In this document: in pieces, positions 1-10,764 of the stretch
How the letters are laid out: each line of letters begins with the position of its first letter
How positions within the stretch are numbered: position 1 is the stretch's first letter
From: Armigeres subalbatus
Lineage: Eukaryota > Arthropoda > Insecta > Diptera > Culicidae
DNA length: 64,000 nucleotides
Reading direction: 5' to 3'
Assembly: GCF_024139115.2 (NCBI RefSeq)
Contig: NW_026943240.1
Span: 62,001 to 126,000, forward strand
Position numbers and translations under genes: made by a program
The notes under the pieces: model-generated
The model's input: the letters and a program-made list of their open reading frames with translations, nothing else
Database searches by the model: none
What the model was told of the DNA's origin: nothing

Positions 1-211
1 GCTCCATACACATATTCTATTCTATGTTTTACAATATACACATATCATATTCAGAACAGGCCAATATTAATTGATTTTATGTTATTTTTATTTAACACGG
101 TATGATACCGCAAAAAAAAACTAATTTGGTGTACTTGTAGAAATCGCCACCAATACCAACAGATTTATTTGACAGCAATCCATCGAATTTTGGAATGGAC
201 GAATGAAAATT
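1..211. other. AT-rich DNA, nothing recognised
   Basis: Short AT-rich sequence with an A-tract near 112-121. I see no reading frame, inverted repeat or transposon end here. Confidence 0.5.
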
Positions 212-235
212 CTCATGGACGTAAACAGATTTTCA

Positions 236-966
236 GCTTGAGTTTGAGCTTGATTGACTGCTCGTAGTTGCTACTCCATTATGACCAGATCAGCTGTTCT
301 TGCACAGGGAACCAACAGATGTTTGCTTGGGACTAGCACACATCTTCAATGTACAAGTACTGGTGATCTCATTGGTTAGGTCATACTGGCGCCTGCCACG
401 TCAGAATGCAAGTCAATGTAGGGAAGGGGGAGGAAATGATGATGCAATCACTCGCCCACTGCAAGCCGAATATACCTCTGCACTTGCCACGAGTTCATGC
501 GGAATTTGTTGGAATTTTTGGGTTAGGTTGGAGAGGCAGAGGTCCGTCTTGGTTAACGAGCTGCCAATGTGATAGATAGGAGAAGGTAACTGATGAAATT
601 TCTAATTGGATGTAGGAAACGAGCTCTATAGTTCATTTCCAATTCTAGCAGATTACTGTTAAGTATAGGAATAGTAATGGAAACGGTATGGAAGTCCATT
701 CCCAGTTCTAGCGATTGCTAGAACATGAGAAATAAAGAGAAAGATATAAAGTAGGAGAATGGAACGGACCTGGGATTGAACCATCGACCTCCTGCGTATG
801 AGGCAGAAGCAGTAGACATATGACTACCAAGCCCGCTTCGAAACAAGAGAGATCACGCACTGAACTGATTAATTTTATTACCGTCCGCGCAATGCAGAAC
901 ACAATATTTCGTCCTACCACGCGATCATTCTGCTGTCCAAAACAAGAGAGATCATGCACTGAACTC
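236..966 (-). mobile_element. tRNA-headed retroposon (SINE-like) with 24-bp target-site duplication
   Basis: The 24-mer beginning CTCATGGACGTAAACAG (212-235) recurs with one mismatch at 967-990, so 236-966 looks like an inserted element bounded by a long TSD. Read on the minus strand it holds a tRNA-like segment (about 845-765) with a good B box, then a ~500-bp body, and ends in a short CAAGCTCAAACTCAAGC-type repeat next to the TSD, as many SINEs and non-LTR elements do. About 120 bp lies 5' of the tRNA-like part and contains a 26-bp direct repeat (841-866 and 940-965, one mismatch) whose outer copy begins at the insertion edge. It encodes no protein, so it must be mobilised in trans. At 731 bp it is long for a SINE; a composite of two retroposons is possible. 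I cannot name the family with certainty. Confidence 0.65.
772..782 (-). promoter_or_regulatory. RNA polymerase III B box of the SINE-like element
   Basis: On the minus strand the sequence reads GGTTCAATCCC, which fits the pol III B-box consensus GGTTCRANNCC. A less clear A-box-like stretch (TGGTAGTCATATG) lies about 40-50 bp upstream. Together they suggest an internal tRNA-type promoter, but the segment does not fold as a full tRNA that I can recognise. Confidence 0.55.
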
Positions 967-990
967 CTCATGAACGTAAACAGATTTTCA

Positions 991-1807
991 TAAGATAAAT
1001 TTAAAAATTTTGAAGGGTGTTTTTTATTGCCGATTCTCAATAAACTATGATTTGTTCAATGTGCTAATAGTACACAATGGAAACTAGGAACTCTAAAATA
1101 CGTGTTACATACAACTTAGTTGGAGTAAGCAGTTGGGATAGCGTATAAATTAGATTTGAAAACCAAGCACTACCTACTACGACGGGAATTAGCTCACTAC
1201 CCTACCATATCACGAGACATCGAAGAGCACCGACCGAAACAGCACTCGTATCATTTGAAGACTCGGGGATGTCGATTTATGTCGTGAAATTTGACGAATC
1301 CGACCATTGTGCGTTGTCGAGAACCATTTTCACCGGGTTACAGTCCGGCATTCTGGCTATGTGCAAGCGTCCGATTTTCACGTGTTCTACGTCATGAAAA
1401 TATTATTTAATGATGAATTTCAGCGATAAATTTCACTGACTTGAAAATATTTCTTTTTCCAATGTGGCCATCAGTAATTAGAATCAGAAAATTTTTGATC
1501 TTATTTTACACCGTTATACACTCTTTGCAATGCAAATATTCTTATTGAGGTTATTCATTTGACCACATTACGACCAAATATTCTGGTTTTTATCGAGCTT
1601 TGAAAACATGACTTATTGCACTCTTCATCACAACCATAGAGCAGCTCATAAAATCAATCGGGATTTGACGTTTGAAGCTTTTCCAGCAGATTTATGAGAG
1701 GTTTATTTAGTGATGAACTTATTGTCATATAAAAAATCACTTTAATAAAGATAAAAAAAAGAGGTTTATTGATAGTAATAAGTGCGCCAATAAAATTGAG
1801 TAACTAG
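991..1807. other. Non-coding stretch
   Basis: AT-rich DNA without a reading frame or repeat that I can identify. Confidence 0.4.
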
Positions 1808-1912
1808 CCATCCCCAGTAACATTTTAGTTTTATGCCGGTTTTATGGAAGTCATGAAGAGTAAATTATGGTTTTAAAGACCGTTATAAAACTAAAAATGT
1901 TACTTGGGATGG
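1808..1912. mobile_element. MITE, family with CCATCCCMAGTAACATTTT ends (copy 1)
   Basis: A 105-bp foldback. The left end CCATCCCCAGTAACATTTTA and the reverse complement of the right end agree over about 27 bp with one or two differences. The interior has no coding capacity. A diverged relative sits at about 43881-43982 and shares the interior GAGTAAATTATGGT. I could not define a TSD. Confidence 0.8.
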
Positions 1913-2091
1913 ATATTGCTGTCATAAATCCGCTATAAGAATTAAATAAATCCAACAAGCATGGCAATTATCACTTGAGTAATGCTTCTTCCTTTTCATT
2001 TTGGACGGTGGAAGTGCTGCAGCGCTTGATGTTTATACATCGGCAAATTAGCTCCCCCCCAGAGTTTCGGCACAACCTGTTGTTTGCGTGA

Positions 2092-2420
2092 TTGGTTTAA
2101 ATGGTCGAAACCCATCTGGCCGAACGGGTCATACGGCCGAAAAAGTTGTTTGGCCGAAAAGAGCATTTGGCTGGGCAGGTCATTTGGCTGTACAGGTCAT
2201 TTGTCGTCTTAATTCTCACTTCTCAATCATTATTTCAATCATCATTTAATCTCACTGCAGAGAGAGACGCTTTTCACTTCTCACTCCTCATTTCTCACTT
2301 CTCACTTCTAACTGTGAAAAAAGAGTAGTGCGAAATAAGATGTGAGACAAATATTACCCCAAATGACCTATTCGACTTTCGGCCTAATGGTCTGGTCGAT
2401 CAAACGGCCCTTCCACGCTC
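2092..2420. repeat. Degenerate TTTGGCCGAA / CTCACTTCT repeat tract
   Basis: Imperfect repeats of a TGGCCGAA-type unit run from about 2100 to 2210, followed by CTCACTTCTCA-type repeats to about 2330 and then more GGCCTAATGG-like units. The same two motif classes recur in inverted order at 11485-11945, and the GGCCGAA class again at 46550-47040, so this is a dispersed family of simple repeats. The frames that cross it are products of the repeat. Confidence 0.6.
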
Positions 2421-2974
2421 AAAAGATGATATCTTTCCAGAGCACTCTTCGATTTGGAATAATATCTTTGCACAATCGAGACCGCATCGTGCTTTCGTGC
2501 TGTGCGGTTCTTTCTCTCTTTGCGGAAGGAAGTTTTTAATACTACCCGAAGCTATTTTAATTTCAACGGTGCTTCTTAGCGCTATTTGTACCCACTGATC
2601 CCGTTACGATCTTTGCAAGGACCCGTGCCTTCGTTTTACGTTGGACCCGTTTGCGGAAGTAAAATTCCGACAAGCGGTGGTAATCCTGCAGGGACACCGT
2701 TCTGGGAAAAACCTCTTAGAAGGTCACGTCTCCACGCTCAGCAATGAGTATTAACAAAAACAAGAGGAAGGGGGAGTCTCTGAATTCTCCACTTCCTTCA
2801 AAGAAACAAGGTTTCAAGACCATCCTGCCCAAGCGCGGAAAAAATAGAAGGAAGCTAGAGAATTCAGATATTCCTTCTAACTCTATAATCGGAAATAATT
2901 CTTCTCCAATCGAACTGAGCAATCAGTTCGATTTGATTAATGATGAAATTGAGCAAATCGAATATACCTCTAGC

Positions 2975-2983
2975 CCAGGTGAT
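2975..2983. repeat. TSD of the RTE insertion, left copy
   Basis: CCAGGTGAT here is repeated at 6274-6282. Jockey copy 2 has a single CCAGGTGAT at the matching place, which is the empty-site proof of the insertion. Confidence 0.9.
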
Positions 2984-5900
2984 CCGGGCAGCAGGGACTA
3001 TGTCCAAGGGCTTGACGATCCCTCCCCAGGCCATCTGCGAGTTGTGGGGCTTGCCTAGGATGTGGTGGGGTTTGACAGTGGGCCCTGTTAAACCTCTATA
3101 AAAAGCTGCATGTATCCGCAAGTAGGCCTCACCAAAGCGACCGTGTGCCGCTCAAAGCGCACAAGCCCAAGTCCTGGTGTTAGGTGGGACGCTAAACAGC
3201 CCTGACACGACGGCCCTCCGACGAGACAGGAGGTTTGCGCAGGCCCAATAAGCCGCCTAGAAAACCAATCATTACGAACAATATAAGAGATAATGCGACT
3301 CGATATAATCGGCAAAGACTTAGGCGACGGATAAAGGATAACGATTGGAAGCTTGGAACATGGACCTGCAAGTCGCTAGGCTTCGCAGGTTGCGACAGGA
3401 TAATCTACGATGAATTACATCCCCGCAACTTCGATGTCGTAGCGCTGCAGGAAATCTGCTGGACAGGACAGAAAGTGTGGAAAAGCGGGCATCGAGCGGC
3501 TACCTTCTACCAAAGCTGTGGCACCACCAACGAGCTGGGAACCGGCTTCATAGTGCTGGGTAAGATGCGCCAACGCGTGATTGGGTGGCAGCCAATCAAC
3601 GCAAGGATGTGCAAGCTGAGGATTAAAGGCCGTTTCTTCAACTATAGCATCATCAACGTGCACTGCCCACACGAAGGGAGACCCGACGACGAGAAAGAAG
3701 CGTTCTACGCACAGCTGGAGCAGACATACGATGGATGCCCACTGCGGGACGTTAAAATCGTCATCGGTGACATGAACGCACAGGTAGGAAGGGAGAAATG
3801 TATAGACCGGTCATCGGACCGGATAGTCTGCACACCGTATCGAATGACAACGGCCAACGATGCATAAACTTCGCAGCCTCCCGCGGAATGGTAGTCCGAA
3901 GCACCTTCTTTCCCCGCAAAAATATCCACAAGGCCACATGGAGATCACCTAACCAAGAAACGGAAAACCAAATCGACCACGTTCTAATCGACGGTAAATT
4001 CTTCTCCGACATCACGAACGTCCGCACTTACCGCAGTGCGAATATTGAATCCGACCACTACCTCGTTGCAGTATGTCTGCGCTCAAAACTCTCGACGGTG
4101 TACAACACGCGTCGAAGTCGGACGCCGCGGCTTAACATTGGGCGGCTACAAGATGGTAGACTAGCCCAAGAATACGCGCAGCAGCTGGAAGTGGCACTTC
4201 CAACGGAAGAGCAGCTAGGCGCAGCGTCTCTTGAAGATGGCTGGAGAGATATTCGATCCGCCATTGGTAGCACCGCAACCGCTGCACTTGGCACGGTGCC
4301 AACGGATCAGAGAAACGACTGGTATGACGGCGAATGTGAGCAGTTAGTGGAAGAGAAGAATGCAGCATGGGCGAGATTGCTGCAACACCGCACGAGGGCG
4401 AACGAGGCACGATATAAACAGGCGCGGAACAGACAAAACTCGATTTTCCGGAGGAAAAAGCGCCAGCAGGAAGATCGAGACCGTGAAGAAACGGAGCAAC
4501 TGTACCGCGCTAATAACACACGAAAGTTCTATGAGAAGTTAAACCGTTCACGTAAGGGCCACGTGCCACAGCCTGATATGTGTAAGGACATAAACGGGAA
4601 CCTTCTTACGAACGAGCGTGAGGTGATCCAAAGGTGGCGGCAGCACTACGAAGAACACCTGAATGGCGATGTGGCAGACGAAGATGGCGGTATGGTGATG
4701 GACCTGGGAGAACGCGCGCAGGACATAATTCTACCGGCTCCGGATCTCCAGGAAATCCAGGAGGAGATTGGCCGGCTGAAGAACAACAAAGCCCTGGGGT
4801 TGACCAACTACCAGGAGAGCTATTTAAACACGGTGGTGAGGCACTGGCTAGAGCGCTGCACTGGGTCATTACCAAGATTTGGGAGGAAAAAGTGGATGGA
4901 ATGTGTTGTGTGTCCCATCTACAAAAGGGCGATAAGCTGGATTGTAGCAACTACCGCGCAATCACATTGCTGAACGCCGCCTACAAGGTACTCTCCCAAA
5001 TTCTATGCCGTCGACTAGCACCAACTGCAAGGGAGTTCGTGGGGCAGTACCAGGCGGGTTTTATGGGCGAACGCTCCACCACGGACCAGGTGTTCGCCAT
5101 TCGCCAAGTACTGCAGAAATGCCGCGAATACAACGTGCCCACACATCATCTATTCATCGACTTCAAAGCCGCATATGATACAATCGATCGGGACCAGCTA
5201 TGGCAGCTAATGCACGAACACGGTTTTCCGGATAAACTGATACGGTTGATCAAAGCGACGATGGATCGGGTGATGTGCGTAGTTCGAGTTTCAGGGGCAT
5301 TCTCGAGTCCCTTCGAAACCCGCAGAGGGTTACGGCAAGGTGATGGTCTTTCGTGTTTGCTATTCAACATCGCTTTGGAAGGGGTAATACGAAGAGCAGG
5401 GATTAACACGAGTGGTACAATTTTCAATAAGTCCATCCAGCTATTTGGTTTCGCCGACGACATAGATATTATGGCACGTAACTTTGAGAAGATGGAGGAA
5501 GCCTACATCAGACTGAAGAGGGAAGCTAAGCGGATCGGACTAGTCATCAACACGTCGAAGACGAAGTACATGATAGGAAGAGGTTCAAGAGAAGACAATG
5601 TGAGCCACCCACCGCGAGTTTGCATCGGTGGTGACGAAATCGAGGTGGTAGAAGAATTTGTGTACTTGGGCTCACTGGTGACTGCCGAAAATGACACCAG
5701 CAGAGAAATTCGGAGACGCATAGTGGCTGGAAATCGTACGTACTTTGGACTCCGCAAGACGCTCCGATCGAATAGAGTTCGCCGCCGTACCAAACTGACA
5801 ATCTACAAAACGCTAATTAGACCGGTAGTCCTCTACGGACACGAGACCTGGACGATGCTCGTGGAGGACCAACGCGCACTTGGAGTTTTCGAAAGGAAGG

Positions 5901-6273
5901 TGCTGCGTACCATCTATGGTGGGGTGCAGATGGCGGACGGTACGTGGAGGAGGCGAATGAACCACGAATTGCATCAGCTGTTGGGAGAACCATCCATCGT
6001 TCACACCGCGAAAATCGGACGACTGCGATGGGCCGGGCACGTAGCCAGAATGTCGGACAGTAACCCGGTGAAAATGGTTCTCGACAACGATCCGACGGGC
6101 ACAAGAAGGCGAGGTGCGCAGCGGGCAAGGTGGATCGATCAGGTGGAAGATGACTTGCGGACCCTCCGTAGACTGCGTGGTTGGCGACGTGTAGCCATGG
6201 ACCGAGCCGAATGGAGAAGACTCTTATATACCGCACAGGCCACTTCGGCCTTAGTCTGATTAAATAAATAATA
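2984..6273 (+). mobile_element. RTE-clade (JAM-like) non-LTR retrotransposon inserted in jockey ORF1
   Basis: A 3.29-kb element between 9-bp TSDs. It has a GC-richer 5' leader (2984-3230), one long ORF with APE, RT and a C-terminal conserved block, and a very short 3' end made of TTAAATAAATAATA, typical of RTE elements, which lack long poly(A). A ~95-bp piece of the same leader recurs at 19797-19892. Comparison with jockey copy 2 gives exact boundaries. It is younger than its jockey host. Confidence 0.9.
3235..6259 (+). pseudogene. RTE endonuclease-reverse transcriptase with several frameshifts
   Basis: The APE domain is visible from about 3340: ALQEICW (catalytic Glu), GDMNAQVG (Asp/Asn) and ESDHYLVAV (Ser-Asp-His). 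A coiled, Arg/Glu-rich linker follows, then RT with NYRAITLLNAAYK, YQAGF, FIDFKAAYDTIDR, GLRQGDGLSCLLFNIALEG and the FADD active site at about 5452. The C-terminal part has VLYGHETWT, FERKVLRTIYGG and LRWAGHVARM, the block seen in RTE/JAM proteins, and stops at 6257-6259. Single-base shifts occur near 3797, 4792, 4885 and 4925, so it is a pseudogene, although domains and catalytic residues are otherwise kept. No in-frame ATG is visible at the start, so the true N-terminus is uncertain. Confidence 0.88.
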
Positions 6274-6282
6274 CCAGGTGAT
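6274..6282. repeat. TSD of the RTE insertion, right copy
   Basis: CCAGGTGAT, identical to 2975-2983; jockey ORF1 sequence resumes directly after it. Confidence 0.9.
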
Positions 6283-7437
6283 TCGATTCATGCGAAAAAG
6301 CAAAGGATTCCGCCAATTGTGGTATCTGTGGCCGAGTTTTCTGGCTTCCGGAATTAGATTTTGAGTAACCTTCAGGGGATCAAGGTTTCATTTCAGATTG
6401 CTAGGAAGGGTGACTGCCGCGTTTTGCCGGGATCCTTTGACGATCGCAAACGTCTTCTTCACTATTTAACTGAGAAGCGCCATAAATTCTTCACATACGA
6501 CGACAAAACTGAGAGATTGTTCAAAGTCGGCTTGAAAGGTCTCCCCAGTGATGACAAATCACTGGATGAGATTAAAATTGAAATTTCTCAATTACTTGGA
6601 TTTTCACCAGTCCAAGTAATTAAGATGAAAAAGAAATCCCATTCTGGTACTTCCCAGAGGGGCATTTCTCAAGAATTTTACTTAGTTCATTTTAACAAAA
6701 GTGAACTAAATAATATGAAAAGTTTGGAAAAGGCCTGTATTATGTCTCATGTCCGTGTTACATGGGAACATTTCCGCAGGCCTGGGGAAATTCAAAACCC
6801 TACCCAGTGCCGTAAGTGCCAAAAGTGGGGTCATGGAACCAAACATTGTCACATGGATGCTAAATGCATGATTTGTGGTGGAACCTCTCACGCCAAGGAC
6901 GCATGTCCTGTGAGAGAAGATTCCAATAAATTTAAGTGCGCAAACTGTGGGGCAATCATAAATCCAATTTCTGGGAATGCCCTTCACGCAAAAAGTTTTG
7001 AATTCCCGTGCAAAATTGATGACAGGAAATTCCAATCGGATCCCAGATTCGACGGGTAGAAATTTTTCAAACGCTCAAATTTCGAAACCGGTTACCGGTG
7101 GAGCAATTCATACCCACCACAATTCACAAACAAATTTTGCCGCTCGTCAACGGGTAGCAAGCACTTCAGTAAATTCCAATTTTCGAATGTACCTACGTAT
7201 GCAAACATCACTGCTGGTAGAAAAATTTCTCTTCTCAAAATGAGGTTTATACCCATGTCCCAACGGACAATCATGGTCCTGTTGCCGATTCAGGTAGCAT
7301 GACTGCTTCCGATTTTGGTTTTTTAACTGAACAATTGCATCACATGATTGATGCAATGTTCAAAGCAAATACCATTCATGAAGCTGTTCAGGCTGGTATA
7401 AAGTACACACAAAAAATTGTTATCGGACTCCGTTTCA

Positions 7438-10400
7438 ATGGATCCAAATAATTGTGTGAAAGTTCTAAATTGGAATGCCCGCTCTCTAAAGGGTAAGGAA
7501 GATGAATTATTCAACTTCCTTTCAGTTTATAATGTGCATATTGCCATTATAACTGAAACGTATTTAAAACCAGGACTCTCCATTAAAAGAGATCCAAACT
7601 ATTGTATCTACAATGATCGTCTTGACAGCGCCTGTGGTGGGGTCGCCATTGTCATTAATAGACGTATCAAACATAAATTATTTTCTTCGTTTGAAACCAA
7701 AGTTTTTGAAACCTTGGGAGTTTCTGTTGAAACAAATTTTGGACAATTTTCCTTCATTGCAGCCTACTTGCCTTTTCAATGCAATGGGCAGCAAAAGAAT
7801 TTGTTGAAAGCTGATCTTCAAATTCTGACTCGCAACAAATCAAAATTCTTCGTAATTGGTGACTTCAATGCCAAACACCGTTCATGGAATAATGCTCAAA
7901 GCAATTCCAATGGTAAAATTTTATTTGAAGATTGTTCTGCGGGATATTATACTATTCAATATCCCAATGGACCAACTTGTTTTTCGTCCAGTCGAAATCC
8001 TTCTACAATTGATTTAGTTTTAACGGATTCAAGTCAGCTGTGTGGCCAATTGGTAACTCATGCTGACTTTGACTCTGATCACCTTCCTGTGACGTTTGAA
8101 ATCTCACAAGAAGCCATTAACAATCCAATCAGCTCTACTTTTAATTATTATAGAGCTTATTAAGATTTATGTAAAAAAAACGTATATCGATAGGAATTTT
8201 GATGTTGATAATCCTCTTAATACCAAAAGTGATATTGATAATGCTCTCGTATCTTTGACAAATTTAATTGTCGAAGCCAGAGGCATTGCAATTCCTAAAT
8301 GTGAAATTAAATTCAACTCCATTATTATTGACGACGATCTTCAGCTACTGATCCGTCTTAAAAATGTGAGAAGAAGGCAAAACCAAAGAACTCGCGATCC
8401 CGCGTTGAAAGTTATTTGGCGAGATTTGCAAAATGAAATTAAAAAACGTTTCGCTATTCTGAGAAATACCAACTTTGAGAATAATGTCTCGAAGTTGGAT
8501 CCCAGTTCGAAACCCTTTTGGAAATTAACAAAAATTCTTAAAAAACCTCAAAAGCCAATTCCAGCGCTTAAAGAGGAAATAAAATTTTATTAACAAATGG
8601 CGAAAAGGCTCAAAAACTTGCTCAGCAGTTCGAGAGTGCCCATAATTTTAGTCTAGGTCTCACTAGTCCAATTGAGGATCAGGTTACACGGAGCTTCGAA
8701 GACATTCTCAATCAAGAGAATGTTTTTGACCCTTCGTTGGGAACCAATTTGGATGAAGTGAGATCTATTACTAGAAAATTTAAAAATATGAAAGCCCCGG
8801 GTGATGATGGTATTTTCTACATACTTATCAAAAAACTTCCTGAGAGCTCTTTATCTTTTTGGTTAATTTATTTAACAAATGTTTTCAATTGGCATACTTC
8901 CCAGATAAATGGAAAAACGCCAAAGTTGTTCCAATTTTGAAGCCGGACAAAAATCTAGCTGAGGCTTCTAGTTATCGCCTAATCAGTTTGCTTTCTTCAA
9001 TAAGCAAACTGTTTGAAAAGATTATTTTAAATAGAATGATGGTTCATATTAATGACAATTCTATTTTTGCTGATGAGCAATTTGGTTTTCGCCATGGGCA
9101 TTCAACCACTCATCAGTTATTAAGAGTTACGAACTTAATTCGGCTCAACAAATCTGAAGGATATTCGACTGGAGTTGCTCTTCTTGATATAGAGAAAGCA
9201 TTTGACAGTGTTTGGCATGAAGGTTTGATTGTAAAATTGATGAATTTTAATTTTCCTCTGTACATCATTAAACTGATCCAAAATTATTTATCAGATCGCT
9301 CACTGCAGGTAAACTATCAGAATACTAAATCTGATAGATTACCTGTAAGAATAGTGTCCCCAAGGCAGCATACTGGGGCCCATATTGTATAACATTTTTA
9401 CTTCTGACTTACCTGATTTACCACCAGGGTGTCAAAAATCTTTGTTTGCAGATGACACGGGCCTTTCAGCCAAAGGGCGAAGCCTTCGTGTCATTTGTAG
9501 TAGATTGCAAAAAAGTTTGGATATCTTCTCCACTTACTTGCAAAAATGGAAAATTTCCCCGAATGCTTCCAAAACTCAGCTTATAATTTTCCCACATAAG
9601 CCGAGAGCTTCTTATTTGAAACCTTCTAGCAGACATATTGTCACTACGAATGGGGTTCCAATTAATTGGTCTAGCGAAGCTAAATATTTAGGACTTCTGC
9701 TAGATCAAAAAATAACTTTTAAAAAATCACATTGAAGGCCTTCAAGCCAAATGTAACAAATATATTAAGTGCCTATATCCACTTATAAACAGAAAATCAA
9801 AACTTTGTCTTAAGAACAAACTTTTGATTTACAAACAAATTTTTAGACCTGCCATGTTGTATGCAGGGATTGAACTTATCATTTCATTATCATTTAGTAT
9901 TCAACCAATAACTCATTCCACAGGCGGAATTTCAAAAAGTGTTGTATGGCGAACTTCTAGCGCTGATTCCCCTCTACAACTTTGTCTAAGGGTGCATTGC
10001 TCTATGTCTAATATTCACAGCGTGAAACCCTATTATCACTCAATATACTAACTGATAATAAGTGTTATTATCATTTAGTATATTAAAAGATACTAGCGTT
10101 TCCCGCGGTGAATATTAGTCATAGAGCAATGTACCCTCAGACAAAGTTGTAAAGGGGAATCAGCGCTAGAAGTCCGCCATACAACACTTTTCGGATTTCC
10201 ACCTCTGGAATGAGTTATTGGATGAATACTAAATGATAATGAAATGATAAGTTCAATCCCTGGTTGTATGCTGTGCCAATATGGACTAGTTGCTGCAATA
10301 CCAGAAAGAAGGCACTCCAGAGGATTCAAAATAAAATTTTGAAAATGATTCTGAAGTTGCCTCCGTGGTATAGTACCAATGAACTTCATAGAATTTCTAA

Positions 10401-10500
10401 TATTGAGGCATTGCAACAAATGTCCAACAAAATAATTTCCAATTTTAGACAAAAATCGTTGCAATCTGCTATTGCAACGATTAACTCCTTGTACCCTTAG
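7438..10500 (+). pseudogene. Jockey ORF2 (APE endonuclease and reverse transcriptase), copy 1
   Basis: ATG at 7438 lies within the last codons of ORF1 (TAA at 7449-7451), a usual ORF1/ORF2 overlap. APE motifs: LNWNARSLKGK, IITETYL, FVIGDFNAKHRSW and DSDHLPVTFEI. RT motifs: MKAPGDDGI, RLISLLSSISKLFEKI, QFGFRHGHSTTHQL, LLDIEKAFDSVWHEGL and FADDTGLSAKG (about 9447). The C-terminal part resumes after the MITE and ends at TAG 10498-10500. Disruptions: a stop near 8161, frame slips near 8170, 8575, 9350 and 9723, and the hAT MITE at 9864-10262. The FADD catalytic aspartates are intact here, unlike copy 2. Confidence 0.88.
9864..10262. mobile_element. hAT-type MITE with 8-bp TSD, inside jockey ORF2
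   Basis: A 399-bp element between two copies of GTTGTATG (9856-9863, 10263-10270); jockey copy 2 has the single empty site. It starts CAGGGATTGAACTT and ends with the inverse AAGTTCAATCCCTG. The terminal inverted repeats are long, at least ~150 bp, with scattered mismatches, leaving a small central loop around a TATCATTTAGTATATT palindrome. CAGGG ends plus an 8-bp TSD are hAT hallmarks. No coding capacity. It contains ACAACTTTGTCTAAGGG, a motif similar to part of the 43.5-43.9 kb MITE. Confidence 0.9.
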
Positions 10501-10720
10501 TATAAAATAGGTTAAGTTTAGTTTAAGTTGAAAACATTGTAATTCCTACATGGTTCAATTCAACCAGGTGAAAAAATTCTAACTGCCAGAGGCAATTGAA
10601 ATGTATTAATAATAACTAAAAGCGTAATATAGCAAACAAGGATGATAGTGTTAAGAAAACACGGAACACCTAGTCTAAGAGATGAATGCATGTATTAGAT
10701 AATTAGCAAATAAAATTATT

Positions 10721-10750
10721 AAAAAAAAAAAAAAAAAAAAGAAAAAAAAA
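10721..10750 (+). terminator. Poly(A) tail of jockey copy 1
   Basis: About 20 A, one G, then nine to ten A, preceded by AATAAAATT (10709-10717), marks the 3' end of the reverse-transcribed RNA. The right TSD follows at once. Confidence 0.85.
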
Positions 10751-10764
10751 ATCTTTGTACAATC

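Larger units (their letters stand above)
2744..7451 (+). pseudogene. Jockey ORF1 (gag-like RNA-binding protein), split by an RTE insertion
   Basis: The ATG at 2744 opens MSINKNKRKGESLNSPLPSK; the reading continues to the RTE insertion at 2983 and resumes after 6282. Downstream (6361-7059) a PRE_C2HC-like segment (FFTYDDKTERLFKVGLKGL) precedes zinc knuckles CRKCQKWGHGTKHC and CMICGGTSHAKDAC. A third knuckle starts CANCG but the frame slips at TGTGGGGC near 6946-6953; the matching residues GNHKSNFWEC lie in the next frame. A stop also follows the RTE junction (AGATTTTGA near 6357). The original ORF1 stop TAA is at 7449-7451, overlapping the ORF2 start. In the family, ORF1 binds the element RNA in a ribonucleoprotein particle. 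This copy cannot make the full protein. Confidence 0.85.
2478..10750 (+). mobile_element. Jockey-clade non-LTR retrotransposon, copy 1 (nested, inactive)
   Basis: The element is flanked by a 14-bp TSD, ATCTTTGCACAATC at 2464-2477 and ATCTTTGTACAATC at 10751-10764, and ends in a poly(A) tract (10721-10750). After removing two insertions (RTE 2984-6273 plus TSD, hAT MITE 9864-10262 plus TSD) it is about 4.57 kb, matching copy 2 at 38002-42554 (4.55 kb). It has a 5' UTR of about 265 bp, ORF1 with zinc knuckles, and an ORF2 with APE endonuclease and reverse transcriptase. Both ORFs carry frameshifts or stops in addition to the insertions. Clade assignment rests on ORF architecture, the zinc-knuckle ORF1 and the poly(A) tail; a Juan-type lineage is likely but unproven. 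Confidence 0.88.

Noticed and set aside
708..1040. Minus-strand 110-codon frame
   Set aside because: It begins at TTG, not ATG, and crosses the edge of the SINE-like element.
2101..2539. Two short plus-strand open frames
   Set aside because: They are produced by the GGCCGAA/CTCACTTCT repeat and the jockey 5' UTR; no conserved motif.
4058..4950. Several minus-strand frames opposite the RTE ORF
   Set aside because: They are antisense shadows of a GC-rich coding region with no domain signal.
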